The notes under the pieces are model-generated. The model did no database searches. It was not told the origin of the DNA and was given only the letters and a program-made list of their open reading frames with translations. Source: Lysinibacillus sp. (GTDB lineage: Bacteria > Bacillota > Bacilli > Bacillales_A > Planococcaceae). From it: DNA of 6,211 nt. Numbering within the stretch: the stretch's first letter is position 1; each line of letters begins with the position of its first letter. Below, one piece after another: positions 1 through 6,211 of this stretch. The stretch spans positions 1-6,211 of the forward strand of contig JAAYHP010000069.1 of assembly GCA_012735355.1 (NCBI GenBank). Reading direction: 5' to 3'. A program made the translations under genes and the position numbers.

Positions 1-1454
1 GCAATAAAGAAACTTTAGTAGAGTTAGCAAAGAAAATAGACACTTGTGCCGATATTGAAGACTTGCTCTCGAAATCTATTACAGATCATCCTCCAATCGC
101 CATTAAAGAAGGGGATGTCATTCGAGAAGGTTACAACAAAGAATTGGATGAATTGCGCTTTATCGCGCGGAACGGGAAGGATTGGATCGCTCAGCTAGAG
201 CAAAAGGAGCGGGAACGAACGGGCATTAAAAACTTAAAAATCGGTTTCAACCGAGTGTTCGGCTATTATATCGAAGTGACGAAATCGAACTTAGGAAACG
301 TCGATTTAACCCGCTATCACCGTAAACAAACGCTAGCAAACGCGGAACGGTTCATCACTGAAGAACTGAAAGAAAAAGAATCCACAATTTTAAATGCGGA
401 AGAACAAAGCTTGAATCTAGAATACGAACTGTTTGTAGCGTTGCGGGAAGAATTGAAAGCATACATTCCACGGGTGCAACAATTAGCATCATTCATTAGT
501 GAACTGGATGTGTATTTAAGCTTTGCTGTAGTTTCTGAAAAGTATCAATTTACGAAGCCAACTTTCCATGAAGGTACGGCGCTAAAAATCATCTACGGTA
601 GACACCCGGTCGTGGAAAAAATGTTGAACAAACAATCTTATGTTCCAAATGACTGCGTTCTTACGGAAGAAAAAAAAATGATGCTTATTACCGGACCAAA
701 TATGTCGGGTAAAAGTACATATATGCGTCAAGTGGCATTAATTGTCGTCATGGCACAAATGGGTTGCTACGTTCCGGCAGATGAAGCAGAGCTACCGATT
801 ACGGATCAAATTTTCACTCGCATTGGGGCAGCAGACGATTTAGCATCGGGTCAATCGACTTTCATGGTAGAAATGCTCGAATCTCAAAATGCCATCACGA
901 ATGCGACGGAAAAAAGTTTATTGTTATTCGATGAAATTGGCCGGGGTACATCTACGTATGACGGCATGGCTCTAGCCCAAGCGATGATGGAATATATTCA
1001 TGACCACATTGGGGCTAATACGCTTTTCTCCACCCACTATCATGAATTAACGGCGCTAGAAGAGGAGCTTGTAAAACTGCAAAACGTCCATGTAAGCGCT
1101 GTTGAGAAAAATGGAACTGTCGTATTTTTGCATAAAGTGAAAAAGGGTGCTGCAGATAAAAGTTACGGTGTCCATGTAGCAAAGCTTGCTAATATGCCGG
1201 AAAAAATAATTGACAGAGCACAGCGCTTGCTTGAACATTTTGAATCTCAACAAATGGACAACTCTACTCAAGAAGTAGAAGAGGTTCACCAGCTATCCTT
1301 CTTTGAAGAAGAGGAGCCTGACAAAGAGAAGAAACCGTTAAAACAAAAGGAACAAGAAATCATTCATCGATTAGAAAATTTAAATATCGTATCCATTACG
1401 CCAATGGAAGCAATGAATCTACTTTACGAAATGCAACAATCATTAAAAAAATAA
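1..1454 (+). CDS. mutS: DNA mismatch repair ATPase MutS, C-terminal part (5' end outside window)
   Basis: MutS recognises mismatches and small loops in new DNA and, with ATP, recruits MutL. The frame is open from base 3, so the gene enters from the left. About 483 residues are visible against roughly 860 for a full Bacillus MutS, so the N-terminal mismatch-binding and connector domains lie outside. In visible numbering from base 3, the clamp domain has [11 protein letters not shown] near residue 86. The ABC-type ATPase has Walker [10 protein letters not shown] (bases 693-719), Walker B LLLFDE with the Asp at 930-932, the signature-like GRGTSTYDG, and the switch His in STHYHE (1035-1037). Near the C-terminus QLSFF (1290-1304) matches the beta-clamp binding motif known in B. 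subtilis MutS, followed by a charged linker and the small terminal helical oligomerisation region. The TTG at 63 is an internal Leu codon, not a start. The gene ends 12 bases before mutL, consistent with a mutSL operon. No damage is visible. Confidence 0.97.
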   Translation, partial: NKETLVELAKKIDTCADIEDLLSKSITDHPPIAIKEGDVIREGYNKELDELRFIARNGKDWIAQLEQKERERTGIKNLKIGFNRVFGYYIEVTKSNLGNVDLTRYHRKQTLANAERFITEELKEKESTILNAEEQSLNLEYELFVALREELKAYIPRVQQLASFISELDVYLSFAVVSEKYQFTKPTFHEGTALKIIYGRHPVVEKMLNKQSYVPNDCVLTEEKKMMLITGPNMSGKSTYMRQVALIVVMAQMGCYVPADEAELPITDQIFTRIGAADDLASGQSTFMVEMLESQNAITNATEKSLLLFDEIGRGTSTYDGMALAQAMMEYIHDHIGANTLFSTHYHELTALEEELVKLQNVHVSAVEKNGTVVFLHKVKKGAADKSYGVHVAKLANMPEKIIDRAQRLLEHFESQQMDNSTQEVEEVHQLSFFEEEEPDKEKKPLKQKEQEIIHRLENLNIVSITPMEAMNLLYEMQQSLKK

Positions 1455-1460
1455 GGGGGG
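1455..1460 (+). promoter_or_regulatory. Ribosome binding site of mutL
   Basis: A run of six G directly after the mutS stop codon (AAGGGGGG context) lies 6 bases before GTG 1467. It supports that GTG as the start. The ATG at 1463 is out of frame with mutL and too close to this site. Confidence 0.75.
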
Positions 1461-1466
1461 ATATGC

Positions 1467-3332
1467 GTGGGAAAGATTCAACTGATGGACGAATGGCTGT
1501 CCAATAAAATTGCTGCCGGTGAAGTGGTGGAAAGGCCTTCATCTGTCGTGAAAGAGCTTGTGGAAAACGCCATTGATGCAGGTAGCACATCGATTGAAGT
1601 TTTCCTTGAAGAAGCAGGTTTATCCTTCATACAAGTGGTAGATAACGGCAGCGGCATGGATGAAAGTGATGCCATGCTCTGCTTTTCTCGCCACGCTACA
1701 AGCAAAATTTCGAAGGAACAAGATTTATTCCGCATTCGCACCCTTGGATTCCGGGGAGAGGCCCTTGCTTCCATCGCCTCCGTTTCGAAATTTTCATTAA
1801 AAACGTCCGACGGGGAATCGGGGATCGAAATCCAACTAGAAGGCGGTCATCTTGTTGATAAAAAGCCAGGATCACTTCGAAAAGGCACAGATATTACCGT
1901 TTCCCAACTTTTTTATAACACACCAGCCCGGCTAAAATATTTAAAAACGATTCAAACAGAGCTGAGCCACTCCATCGAATTTATGAATCGCATGGCTCTT
2001 GCCTACCCGAACATCGCTTTTAAACTTGTCCATAACGGCGGAACACTCTTACATACAAATGGCCGAGGCAATGTGCAACAAGTGTTAGCAGCGATTTACG
2101 GTGCACCGATTGCGAAAAAGATGATACACTTTAGTGGCGAGTCGAAGGATTATAAAGTGTATGGATATGCCTCTTTACCGGAAGTAACAAGGGCATCAAA
2201 AAATTATATATCGATTTTCGTGAATGGAAGATGGGTAAGGCATTACTTAGTGCAAAAAACAGTCATTGATGCATATCATACGTTTTTGCCCATTGAGCGT
2301 TACCCAATTGTCGTTCTCTATATTGAAGGGGACCCTTATTTAACGGACGTGAACGTTCATCCGGCAAAGCTCCAAATTCGCTTAAGTAAAGAAGAAGAGC
2401 TATTGCCGTTAATTGAAAAAACGATTCGCGAATGCATACGTAATGCAATACATGTTCCAATCGTGGAGAAAAAACTAAAGCCTGCTCGTCCTCAGACGGA
2501 ACAAATGAATATATGGAAAAGCTCCATCAATGAAACAAAGCTAGAGCAAATCGTGGAAAAATTAAGCGGCGGATCAGATGTTGTAAAGGAAAGCGAAGGA
2601 GCGGAAAACGTCCAAGAAGAGCGAGGAACTACTCCTGCTGTTTTAGAAGATGACTGGGTTTTACCGAAAGAGGAATTTCAACAAGAGCCTCAAGTAGAAG
2701 CATCACCTATCATGGAAGAGGAAGAAGTGGTTGAGGAACGAAAAGAACCTTTCCCACAACTAGAAATCGTCGGACAAATTCACGGCACATACATCGTTGC
2801 CCAAATGGAAGACGGATTTTATTTAATCGACCAACATGCTGCCCAAGAGCGAATCAAATACGAATATTTTAAAGAAAAAGTTGGATTAGTGAATCCAAAC
2901 GAACGACAAACATTATTGCTCCCACTTACATTCCACTACTCCCAAGATGAAATGTTTATTTTAAAAGAACATCGCGAAGCGCTAGAGGAAGTCGGTGTAT
3001 TCCTTGAAGAATTCGGCACAAACACCTTTTTAGTACGGGAACATCCAACGTGGTTTCCAGAAGGATTTGAGCAAGAAATTATCGAAGAATTAATAGAGCA
3101 AGTATTGAAATCTCGAAAAACGGACGTCAAGAAATTACGGGAAGAAGCAGCGATTATGATGAGCTGTAAAAAATCCATTAAAGCAAACTATTATTTAACG
3201 AAGGAACAAATGGAAGCTTTATTAGAAGACTTGCGAAAAGCCGAAAATCCATTTACTTGTCCTCATGGTCGACCTGTCATGATTCATTTTTCAACTTACG
3301 AAATCGAAAAGATGTTTAAGCGGGTAATGTAA
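1467..3332 (+). CDS. mutL: DNA mismatch repair endonuclease MutL
   Basis: MutL couples MutS mismatch recognition to strand nicking and excision. The protein is 621 residues, close to the 627 of B. subtilis. The N-terminal GHKL ATPase shows ELVENAIDAG (catalytic Glu33, Asn34), DNGSGM (59-64), RHATSKI (75-81) and GFRGEAL (94-100). Residues about 340-430 form a variable, strongly acidic linker. The C-terminal dimerisation/nuclease domain has DQHAAQERIKYE (455-466), an exact fit to the DQHA(X)2E(X)4E metal-binding endonuclease motif found in MutL of bacteria lacking MutH. It also has QTLLLP (481-486), which resembles the MutL beta-clamp motif, SCKKS around Cys567, CPHGRP (598-603), and a terminal FKR (617-619). 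All nuclease motifs are intact, so a nicking MutL is predicted. The GTG start is chosen because the homologous N-terminus begins here and a G-rich ribosome site lies 6 bases upstream. It is probably co-transcribed with mutS. Confidence 0.98.
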   Translation: MGKIQLMDEWLSNKIAAGEVVERPSSVVKELVENAIDAGSTSIEVFLEEAGLSFIQVVDNGSGMDESDAMLCFSRHATSKISKEQDLFRIRTLGFRGEALASIASVSKFSLKTSDGESGIEIQLEGGHLVDKKPGSLRKGTDITVSQLFYNTPARLKYLKTIQTELSHSIEFMNRMALAYPNIAFKLVHNGGTLLHTNGRGNVQQVLAAIYGAPIAKKMIHFSGESKDYKVYGYASLPEVTRASKNYISIFVNGRWVRHYLVQKTVIDAYHTFLPIERYPIVVLYIEGDPYLTDVNVHPAKLQIRLSKEEELLPLIEKTIRECIRNAIHVPIVEKKLKPARPQTEQMNIWKSSINETKLEQIVEKLSGGSDVVKESEGAENVQEERGTTPAVLEDDWVLPKEEFQQEPQVEASPIMEEEEVVEERKEPFPQLEIVGQIHGTYIVAQMEDGFYLIDQHAAQERIKYEYFKEKVGLVNPNERQTLLLPLTFHYSQDEMFILKEHREALEEVGVFLEEFGTNTFLVREHPTWFPEGFEQEIIEELIEQVLKSRKTDVKKLREEAAIMMSCKKSIKANYYLTKEQMEALLEDLRKAENPFTCPHGRPVMIHFSTYEIEKMFKRVM

Positions 3333-3356
3333 CTAGGAAGTAGTGAAAATCTACGT

Positions 3357-3363
3357 AAAGGAG
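3357..3363 (+). promoter_or_regulatory. Ribosome binding site that fixes the glpD start
   Basis: AAAGGAG is a strong Shine-Dalgarno match. It lies 7 bases before ATG 3371 but only 1 base before the in-frame ATG 3365. The spacing decides for 3371. Confidence 0.85.
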
Positions 3364-3370
3364 CATGCCG

Positions 3371-5026
3371 ATGTTTTCGTTCAAAGATCGTTCCAATATG
3401 TTGCATATTTTAAATGAATATGCCTTTGATGTACTTGTGATTGGTGGTGGTATTACCGGCGCAGGTATTGCGTTAGACGCCGCATCAAGGGGACTTTCCG
3501 TAGCATTAGTTGAAATGCAAGACTTCGCAGCGGGCACTTCAAGCCGTTCCACAAAGCTTATTCACGGAGGTCTTCGCTATTTAAAACAATTTGAGTTTGA
3601 ACTTGTTAAAGAAGTTGGGAGAGAACGGGAAATCGTTTATGAAAATGGCATTCACGTTACAACTCCGGAAAAGATGTTACTTCCAATTTATAAAGATGGA
3701 AGTTTTGGGAAATTTTCTATTACGGCAGGTTTAAACATTTACGATTCCCTTGCGAAAGTGCATAAACATGATCGCCATCAAATCCTCTCAAAAAAAGAAA
3801 CGTTACAACGGGTTCCTTTTTTAAAGGAGGAAGGGTTGCTTGGCGCGGGCTACTATGTGGAATATAAAACCGATGATGCGCGGCTAACGTTAGAAGTGCT
3901 AAAGAAAGCCGTTGAATATAAAGCGATTTGCTTAAATTATGCCCGGGTCATAGACTTTGAGTACGATAAGAAAAAAATTGTTGCAGCCAATGTACGGGAT
4001 GAAATTTCTGGAGAGAGGATTACCATTCATGCAACTCAAATTGTCAATGCAACGGGTCCATGGGTCGATGAAGTGCTTGGAAAAGACCGAATTGTCACGG
4101 GGCGTAAGAAGGATAAAGGCAAAGCGTTGAAATTAACGAAAGGCACTCACATCGTGTTAGACAAGTCTGTACTTCCCCTTCAACAAGCAATGTATTTCGA
4201 TACAGAAGATGGTCGAATGGTGTTTGCTATTCCACGGGGCGGGAAAGTATATATCGGAACGACGGATACTTTTTATGAAGAGGACCCAATTCATCCTGTC
4301 GCTACGAAAGAAGATGTGGAGTATTTACTGAATTCGGTTCGAGCAATCTTTCCAACGATTCCAATTGAAGCAAAAGATGTGGAATCAACTTGGGCTGGTA
4401 TTCGGCCGCTAATTTTTGAAAAGGAACGAAAACCTTCTGAAATTTCTAGGAAAGATGAAATTTGGTCTTCTAAAAGCGGCTTGATGACAATCGCTGGCGG
4501 TAAGCTAACGGGCTATCGACTGATGGCTGAACAAATCGTTGATAAAATCGTAAAAAAGTATCGATTTAAACATGCAACTCGATGCATAACAAAGGAATTA
4601 TCTTTATCTGGCGCAAAAGGATTGAATTCTTCTAATTTTAAAGCATATGTTGTCAATAAAGCGAAAGAAGGTACGAGCATAGGGTTATCCTTTGAAGAAG
4701 CAAAACAACTCGTTGAAATGTATGGAACGAATGTGGATTACGTCTTTTCATTGCTGAAATCCAACAACAATCCAATCGATATTCCAAAGAAACTATATGC
4801 CCAATTGCTTTATAGTATTTATTATGAAATGATATACACCCCAAGTGATTTCTTTATTCGAAGAACAGGCCTTTTGTATTTTGATATTGATCAAGTGGAA
4901 CGTTATAAAGATGCAGTGATTGATATAATGAGCGAAATAATTGGGTATTCTGAAAGTGAAAAGTTATTTTATTCCATTCAGCTGAATCAATTTATTGATG
5001 ATGCAAAAATATTGGGAATTGGGTGA
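3371..5026 (+). CDS. glpD: Aerobic glycerol-3-phosphate dehydrogenase, FAD-dependent
   Basis: GlpD oxidises sn-glycerol-3-phosphate to dihydroxyacetone phosphate and passes electrons through FAD to the quinone pool. It acts as a peripheral membrane enzyme. The protein is 551 residues from ATG 3371, near the 550-560 usual in Bacillus. The N-terminal dinucleotide-binding motif IGGGITGAGIALDAASRG (24-41) fits family signature 1. TSSRSTKLIHGGLRYL (56-71) is the conserved FAD/substrate region. GTTDT (296-300) and GGKLTGYRLMA (376-386) fit the conserved core and signature 2. Residues from about 400 form the C-terminal cap domain, including FFIRRTG. An upstream ATG at 3365 would add only Met-Pro but is badly spaced from the ribosome site. 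The gene starts 38 bases after mutL with no leader terminator of the kind GlpP acts on, so the usual glycerol antitermination control is not visible here. No glpF or glpK is adjacent. The anaerobic GlpA is a less likely alternative, given the Bacillus GlpD-like sequence and lack of glpB/glpC neighbours. Confidence 0.96.
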   Translation: MFSFKDRSNMLHILNEYAFDVLVIGGGITGAGIALDAASRGLSVALVEMQDFAAGTSSRSTKLIHGGLRYLKQFEFELVKEVGREREIVYENGIHVTTPEKMLLPIYKDGSFGKFSITAGLNIYDSLAKVHKHDRHQILSKKETLQRVPFLKEEGLLGAGYYVEYKTDDARLTLEVLKKAVEYKAICLNYARVIDFEYDKKKIVAANVRDEISGERITIHATQIVNATGPWVDEVLGKDRIVTGRKKDKGKALKLTKGTHIVLDKSVLPLQQAMYFDTEDGRMVFAIPRGGKVYIGTTDTFYEEDPIHPVATKEDVEYLLNSVRAIFPTIPIEAKDVESTWAGIRPLIFEKERKPSEISRKDEIWSSKSGLMTIAGGKLTGYRLMAEQIVDKIVKKYRFKHATRCITKELSLSGAKGLNSSNFKAYVVNKAKEGTSIGLSFEEAKQLVEMYGTNVDYVFSLLKSNNNPIDIPKKLYAQLLYSIYYEMIYTPSDFFIRRTGLLYFDIDQVERYKDAVIDIMSEIIGYSESEKLFYSIQLNQFIDDAKILGIG

Positions 5027-5027
5027 T
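5022..5027 (+). promoter_or_regulatory. Probable ribosome binding site of the hydrolase gene
   Basis: GGTGAT is complementary to the part of the 16S rRNA tail that pairs with the 3' side of AAGGAGGTGATC. Aligned that way, its first two G lie 8 bases from GTG 5032, a normal distance. It overlaps the glpD stop codon (5024-5026), which suggests coupled translation. Confidence 0.5.
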
Positions 5028-5031
5028 ATCG

Positions 5032-5943
5032 GTGAAACGGACAAGGATGCTTACGATGAGTGATGGCGAGCAAATTTATGTGCGAATATATGAGCCAGAA
5101 CAACCGATTGGAAATTTTTATATTTTGCATGGTATGGGGGAGCATGGTGACCGCTATCATAGATTTGCTGAACTGCTTTGCAGAGAGGGCTACCAAGTCG
5201 TTGTACACGACCATCGAGGGCACGGGAAAACCGCTGAAGCTTCGGGGAAATTTGGCTATTTTTGCGATGAAGACGGCTTTGAACGGGTCGTACAAGACGT
5301 TTATGAAATCATGAATGAAACGATGTTCAAAGAGCTTGATTGCATTTTATTTGGCCACAGCATGGGTTCATTTATCGCCAGAAGGTTCATCCAGCTCCAT
5401 TCGAGCTTAATTCATCAATGTATTTTATGCGGTACTGGTTCTACAACGGCACAGCATTATATTGGGAATATATTGGCGAAAACATTAGCCCGTTCCCAAG
5501 GGAAAGATGTGGAAAGTTCGTTCATGAATGAATTAACTTTCTCAAGTTTTAATAAGCCATTTGAAAATGCAAAAACGCCTTTTGATTGGCTAAGTAGCGA
5601 TGAAAAAGAAGTTGAAAGTTATTTGGAAGATCCTTATTGCGGATTTGTCCCGACTCATCGGTTTTTAGCGGATTTTACGGATGGGTTAATGCTGATTAAT
5701 CGAAAAGAAGAAAATAAAAAAATCCGGAGAGACTTGCCGGTATTATTGATAAGCGGTAGCGATGACCCAGTTGGAAACTGCGGGAAAGGGGTCTTTAAAG
5801 TGGCCGATCAATTAACAAAAGCAGGTCTTGAACATGTGGCGGTCTTTCTATTTGAAGGCATGCGACACGAAATTTTAAATGAAAAAAACAATGAACAAGT
5901 ATATGATGTGATATTACGGTGGCTACGAAATGGAAATAGATAA
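5032..5943 (+). CDS. Alpha/beta hydrolase, S33 / monoacylglycerol lipase-like family
   Basis: A serine hydrolase of the Hydrolase_4 (serine aminopeptidase S33) group, often labelled lysophospholipase or monoglyceride lipase; the exact substrate is unknown. It is 303 residues from GTG 5032. Visible motifs are the oxyanion-hole HGMGEH (33-38), DHRGHG (60-65), the nucleophile elbow GHSMGS with Ser110, the likely catalytic Asp245 in GSDDPVG, and His279 in GMRHE, so the triad is complete. Residues about 130-215 form the cap region that normally sets substrate choice. There is no signal peptide or membrane segment, so a cytosolic enzyme is predicted. GTG 5023 is another possible start, overlapping the glpD stop as GTGA and adding three residues, but its ribosome site is poorer. 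ATG 5047 is also in frame. The stop codon overlaps the miaA start by 14 bases. From memory, a similar hydrolase sits between glpD and miaA in other Bacillales. A role in supplying glycerol or glycerol-phosphate from lipids is inference from the glpD neighbour. Confidence 0.9.
   Translation: MKRTRMLTMSDGEQIYVRIYEPEQPIGNFYILHGMGEHGDRYHRFAELLCREGYQVVVHDHRGHGKTAEASGKFGYFCDEDGFERVVQDVYEIMNETMFKELDCILFGHSMGSFIARRFIQLHSSLIHQCILCGTGSTTAQHYIGNILAKTLARSQGKDVESSFMNELTFSSFNKPFENAKTPFDWLSSDEKEVESYLEDPYCGFVPTHRFLADFTDGLMLINRKEENKKIRRDLPVLLISGSDDPVGNCGKGVFKVADQLTKAGLEHVAVFLFEGMRHEILNEKNNEQVYDVILRWLRNGNR
5918..5922 (+). promoter_or_regulatory. Ribosome binding site of miaA
   Basis: GGTGG inside the end of the hydrolase gene lies 7 bases before ATG 5930. 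It supports this ATG as the start of miaA. Confidence 0.55.
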
Positions 5944-6211
5944 ACAATTTGAAGTAGTAGCAATCGTCGGCCCAACTGCATCGGGGAAAACTGCATTAAG
6001 CATACGTCTAGCTTAAGATTTTAATGGCGAAATTATAAATGGGGATTCGATGCAAATTTACAAAGGACTCGATATTGGGACGGCAAAAATTACGGAAGAA
6101 GAAATGGAGGGGATTCCTCACCATTTATTAAGTTTTAAAGAACCGACAGAAAGCTTCTCAGTAGCGGAGTTTCAGCGATTAGTACGAGAAAAAATTCGGG
6201 AAATTCAAAGC
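5930..6211 (+). pseudogene. miaA: tRNA dimethylallyltransferase MiaA, 5' part, with premature stop at codon 29
   Basis: MiaA transfers a dimethylallyl group to N6 of A37 in tRNAs reading codons that begin with U, the first step to the i6A/ms2i6A modification. The first 94 codons are in the window. The P-loop GPTASGKT (14-21) is followed by LSIRLA, then TAA at 6014-6016 (codon 29). The same frame then continues without a break as [17 protein letters not shown] (30-46), DIGTAK (48-53) and the EEMEGIPHH region (about 56-64), all characteristic of MiaA. B. subtilis MiaA has Lys after LA at this point, so a single AAA-to-TAA change would explain the stop; no frame shift is needed. As written, translation gives a 28-residue peptide lacking the catalytic Asp39 and the rest of the enzyme. 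It may be a true recent null allele or a base-call error. The start overlaps the hydrolase stop. The 3' end lies outside the window, so further lesions cannot be judged. Confidence 0.88.

Noticed and set aside
1478..1774. Open frames on the minus strand opposite mutS, mutL, glpD and the hydrolase (for example this 98-codon one)
   Set aside because: They lie fully within strongly supported + strand genes, show no recognisable domains, and look like complementary-strand shadows.
2490..2760. Glu-rich, low-conservation stretch of mutL as an insertion or foreign segment
   Set aside because: The position matches the disordered linker between the MutL ATPase and C-terminal domains, which is normally variable and charged, and total length is normal for the family.
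3257..3283. TTGTCC ... CATGAT in the mutL 3' end as a glpD promoter
   Set aside because: The spacer is only 15 bases and both boxes are weak. The sequence is explained by the conserved CPHGRPVMIHFS coding segment.
3340..3354. GTAG/CTAC inverted repeat before glpD as a terminator or operator
   Set aside because: The stem has only 4 base pairs with a 7-base loop, and no T run follows. This is expected by chance.
5060..5314. 84-codon + strand open frame inside the hydrolase gene
   Set aside because: It is an alternative frame of a gene with a complete catalytic triad, with no recognisable domain of its own.
5902..5907. TATGAT, a possible -10 box for an internal miaA promoter
   Set aside because: No reasonable -35 box lies 16-18 bases upstream (ATGAAA is the best seen), and the site is within the AT-rich coding end of the hydrolase gene.

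Overview
The window looks like a core-genome stretch from a low-to-moderate GC Gram-positive bacterium of the order Bacillales (Bacillaceae or Planococcaceae type). The evidence is the strong AGGAGG-like ribosome binding sites, the use of GTG starts, and Bacillus-style MutS, MutL, GlpD and MiaA sequences. I cannot name a genus from sequence alone.

All genes lie on the + strand and are packed head to tail. (1) Positions 1-1454 hold the C-terminal half or more of mutS, cut by the left edge. (2) Positions 1467-3332 hold complete mutL with a GTG start. (3) Positions 3371-5026 hold complete glpD, an FAD-dependent glycerol-3-phosphate dehydrogenase. (4) Positions 5032-5943 hold a complete alpha/beta hydrolase of the serine-aminopeptidase S33 / monoglyceride lipase-like family. 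(5) From 5930 to the right edge lies the beginning of miaA, the tRNA A37 dimethylallyltransferase gene, whose reading frame is interrupted by an in-frame TAA at codon 29.

MutS and MutL form the methyl-independent mismatch repair pair. MutS carries a C-terminal beta-clamp motif (QLSFF), and MutL carries both the metal-dependent endonuclease motif and its own clamp-type motif. GlpD feeds glycerol-3-phosphate into the respiratory chain. The hydrolase beside it may release glycerol-containing products from lipids, but that link is inferred from position only. No gap between genes exceeds 38 bases. I saw no terminator or convincing promoter, so the genes may be read as one transcript with promoters outside the window.

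The most notable feature is the premature stop in miaA. The frame before and after it is clearly conserved miaA, so it is a single-codon nonsense change, either a real recent inactivation or a sequence error. The second point is that glpD follows mutL directly. In Bacillus cereus-group genomes, from memory, glpP, glpF and glpK sit between them. No GlpP-type leader terminator is visible. I found no mobile element, CRISPR array, RNA gene or evidence for a new biological system.
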